64,000 bases of DNA from Calliopsis andreniformis (lineage: Eukaryota; Arthropoda; Insecta; Hymenoptera; Andrenidae). Both the position numbers and the translations under genes were made by a program. How positions within the stretch are numbered: position 1 is the stretch's first letter; the number at the start of each line of letters is the position of its first letter. Below the pieces are notes generated by a model. The model did not search any database and was not told where the DNA came from. It saw only the letters and a program-made list of their open reading frames with translations. Below are positions 63,768 to 64,000 of the stretch, in pieces. The stretch lies in the NCBI RefSeq assembly GCF_051401765.1, contig NW_027480423.1, positions 9,424,001 to 9,488,000 on the forward strand, in the 5' to 3' direction.

Positions 63768-64000
63768 GGCACGTAGAAATGACCATTACTTTCACACTGG
63801 TTGCTATTATTCGTTTTATACGATGGAAAAACTGTTGTATTTGTATTGTATTTTATGCTTCTGGCGTTCACTTCTAAGGCCCTAACTCTTCGATCTGGTG
63901 GAGCAACGCCTCAGAATTAAGTTTAGCATGCCCGAAACGCCGAAATGATCATTACTTTCACATTCGCTGCAATTATACGTTTTATACGATGGAAAAGCTG
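63768..64000 (-). repeat. W block, copy 3 of 3 (runs off the window)
   Basis: It is near-identical by eye to 61,571-61,803 at offset 2,197 bp, which equals 13 monomers plus the 39-bp partial unit. It is cut by the window edge, so its true length is unknown. Confidence 0.75.

Larger units (their letters stand above)
47886..64000 (-). repeat. Satellite array, inverted orientation (about 97 monomers)
   Basis: The same family is read here as its reverse complement: CTTCTGGCGTTGACTTC, AGGCCCTAACTATTCG, TGGTGGAGCAACGCCCTAG, AGTGAAGCCTAGGTTGCC, CGGAACGTAGAAATGACC and ATACGATGGAAAAACTG. Marker spacings (for example 4,317 bp for 26 monomers) give 166 bp per unit. Monomers differ from one another more than in the forward array, and the long near-identical blocks are replaced by shorter duplications. 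The array runs off the right edge of the window. Confidence 0.96.

Overview
The whole 64-kb window is satellite DNA from a eukaryotic genome. It consists of tandem copies of one monomer of about 166 bp, roughly 385 in all, with no intervening gene, RNA gene, transposon or CRISPR array that I can find. I do not recognise the family from its sequence and cannot name the organism. The scale, the pure tandem organisation and the layered higher-order repeats (HORs) suggest a centromeric or pericentromeric array, or another heterochromatic block, taken from a long-read assembly. That location is inference.

Layout: positions 1-47,861 (about 288 monomers) run in one orientation, called 'forward' here (starting AGGGCC..., with ...CAACCTAGGCTTCACTC... 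in the second half). At 47,862-47,885 there is a 24-bp, almost pure A/T spacer. From 47,886 to the end (about 97 monomers) the same family runs in the opposite orientation. Both monomers that meet at the spacer are truncated, at different points of the repeat.

The forward array is strongly structured above the monomer level. A diagnostic monomer subtype (core CAGTATGAAAGTTCTGG) occurs 16 times between 4.7 and 45.6 kb. Its spacings are close to whole numbers of monomers: 15, 14, 25, 15, 15, 20, 13, 14, 14, 20, 16, 10, 14, 27 and 14. The basic HOR is therefore about 14-15 monomers (2.3-2.5 kb), with length variants. These HORs are nested in near-identical macro-blocks, here called P (3.9-11.4, 21.2-28.2 and 35.6-40.6 kb, plus a partial Q copy at 28.3-31.0 kb) and S (12.6-17.0, 31.0-35.6 and 42.1-46.4 kb). 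The order is P-S, then P-Q-S, then P-S. A 3,318-bp (20-monomer) tandem duplication at 17.2-23.3 kb differs at only a few bases. Copies also differ by clean losses of one or two whole monomers, as expected from in-register unequal exchange.

The inverted array (47.9-64 kb) has the same monomer but is visibly more heterogeneous. It still holds shorter, older-looking block duplications (about 0.2-0.9 kb at offsets of 5-55 monomers). It also holds one out-of-register event, a 371-bp duplication that leaves a 39-bp partial monomer near 63.25 kb.

The open reading frames (at most 106 codons) are by-products of the repeat. The 166-bp period is not a multiple of three, many frames start at GTG, and the same short peptides recur wherever the same monomer subtype recurs. 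None is annotated as a gene.
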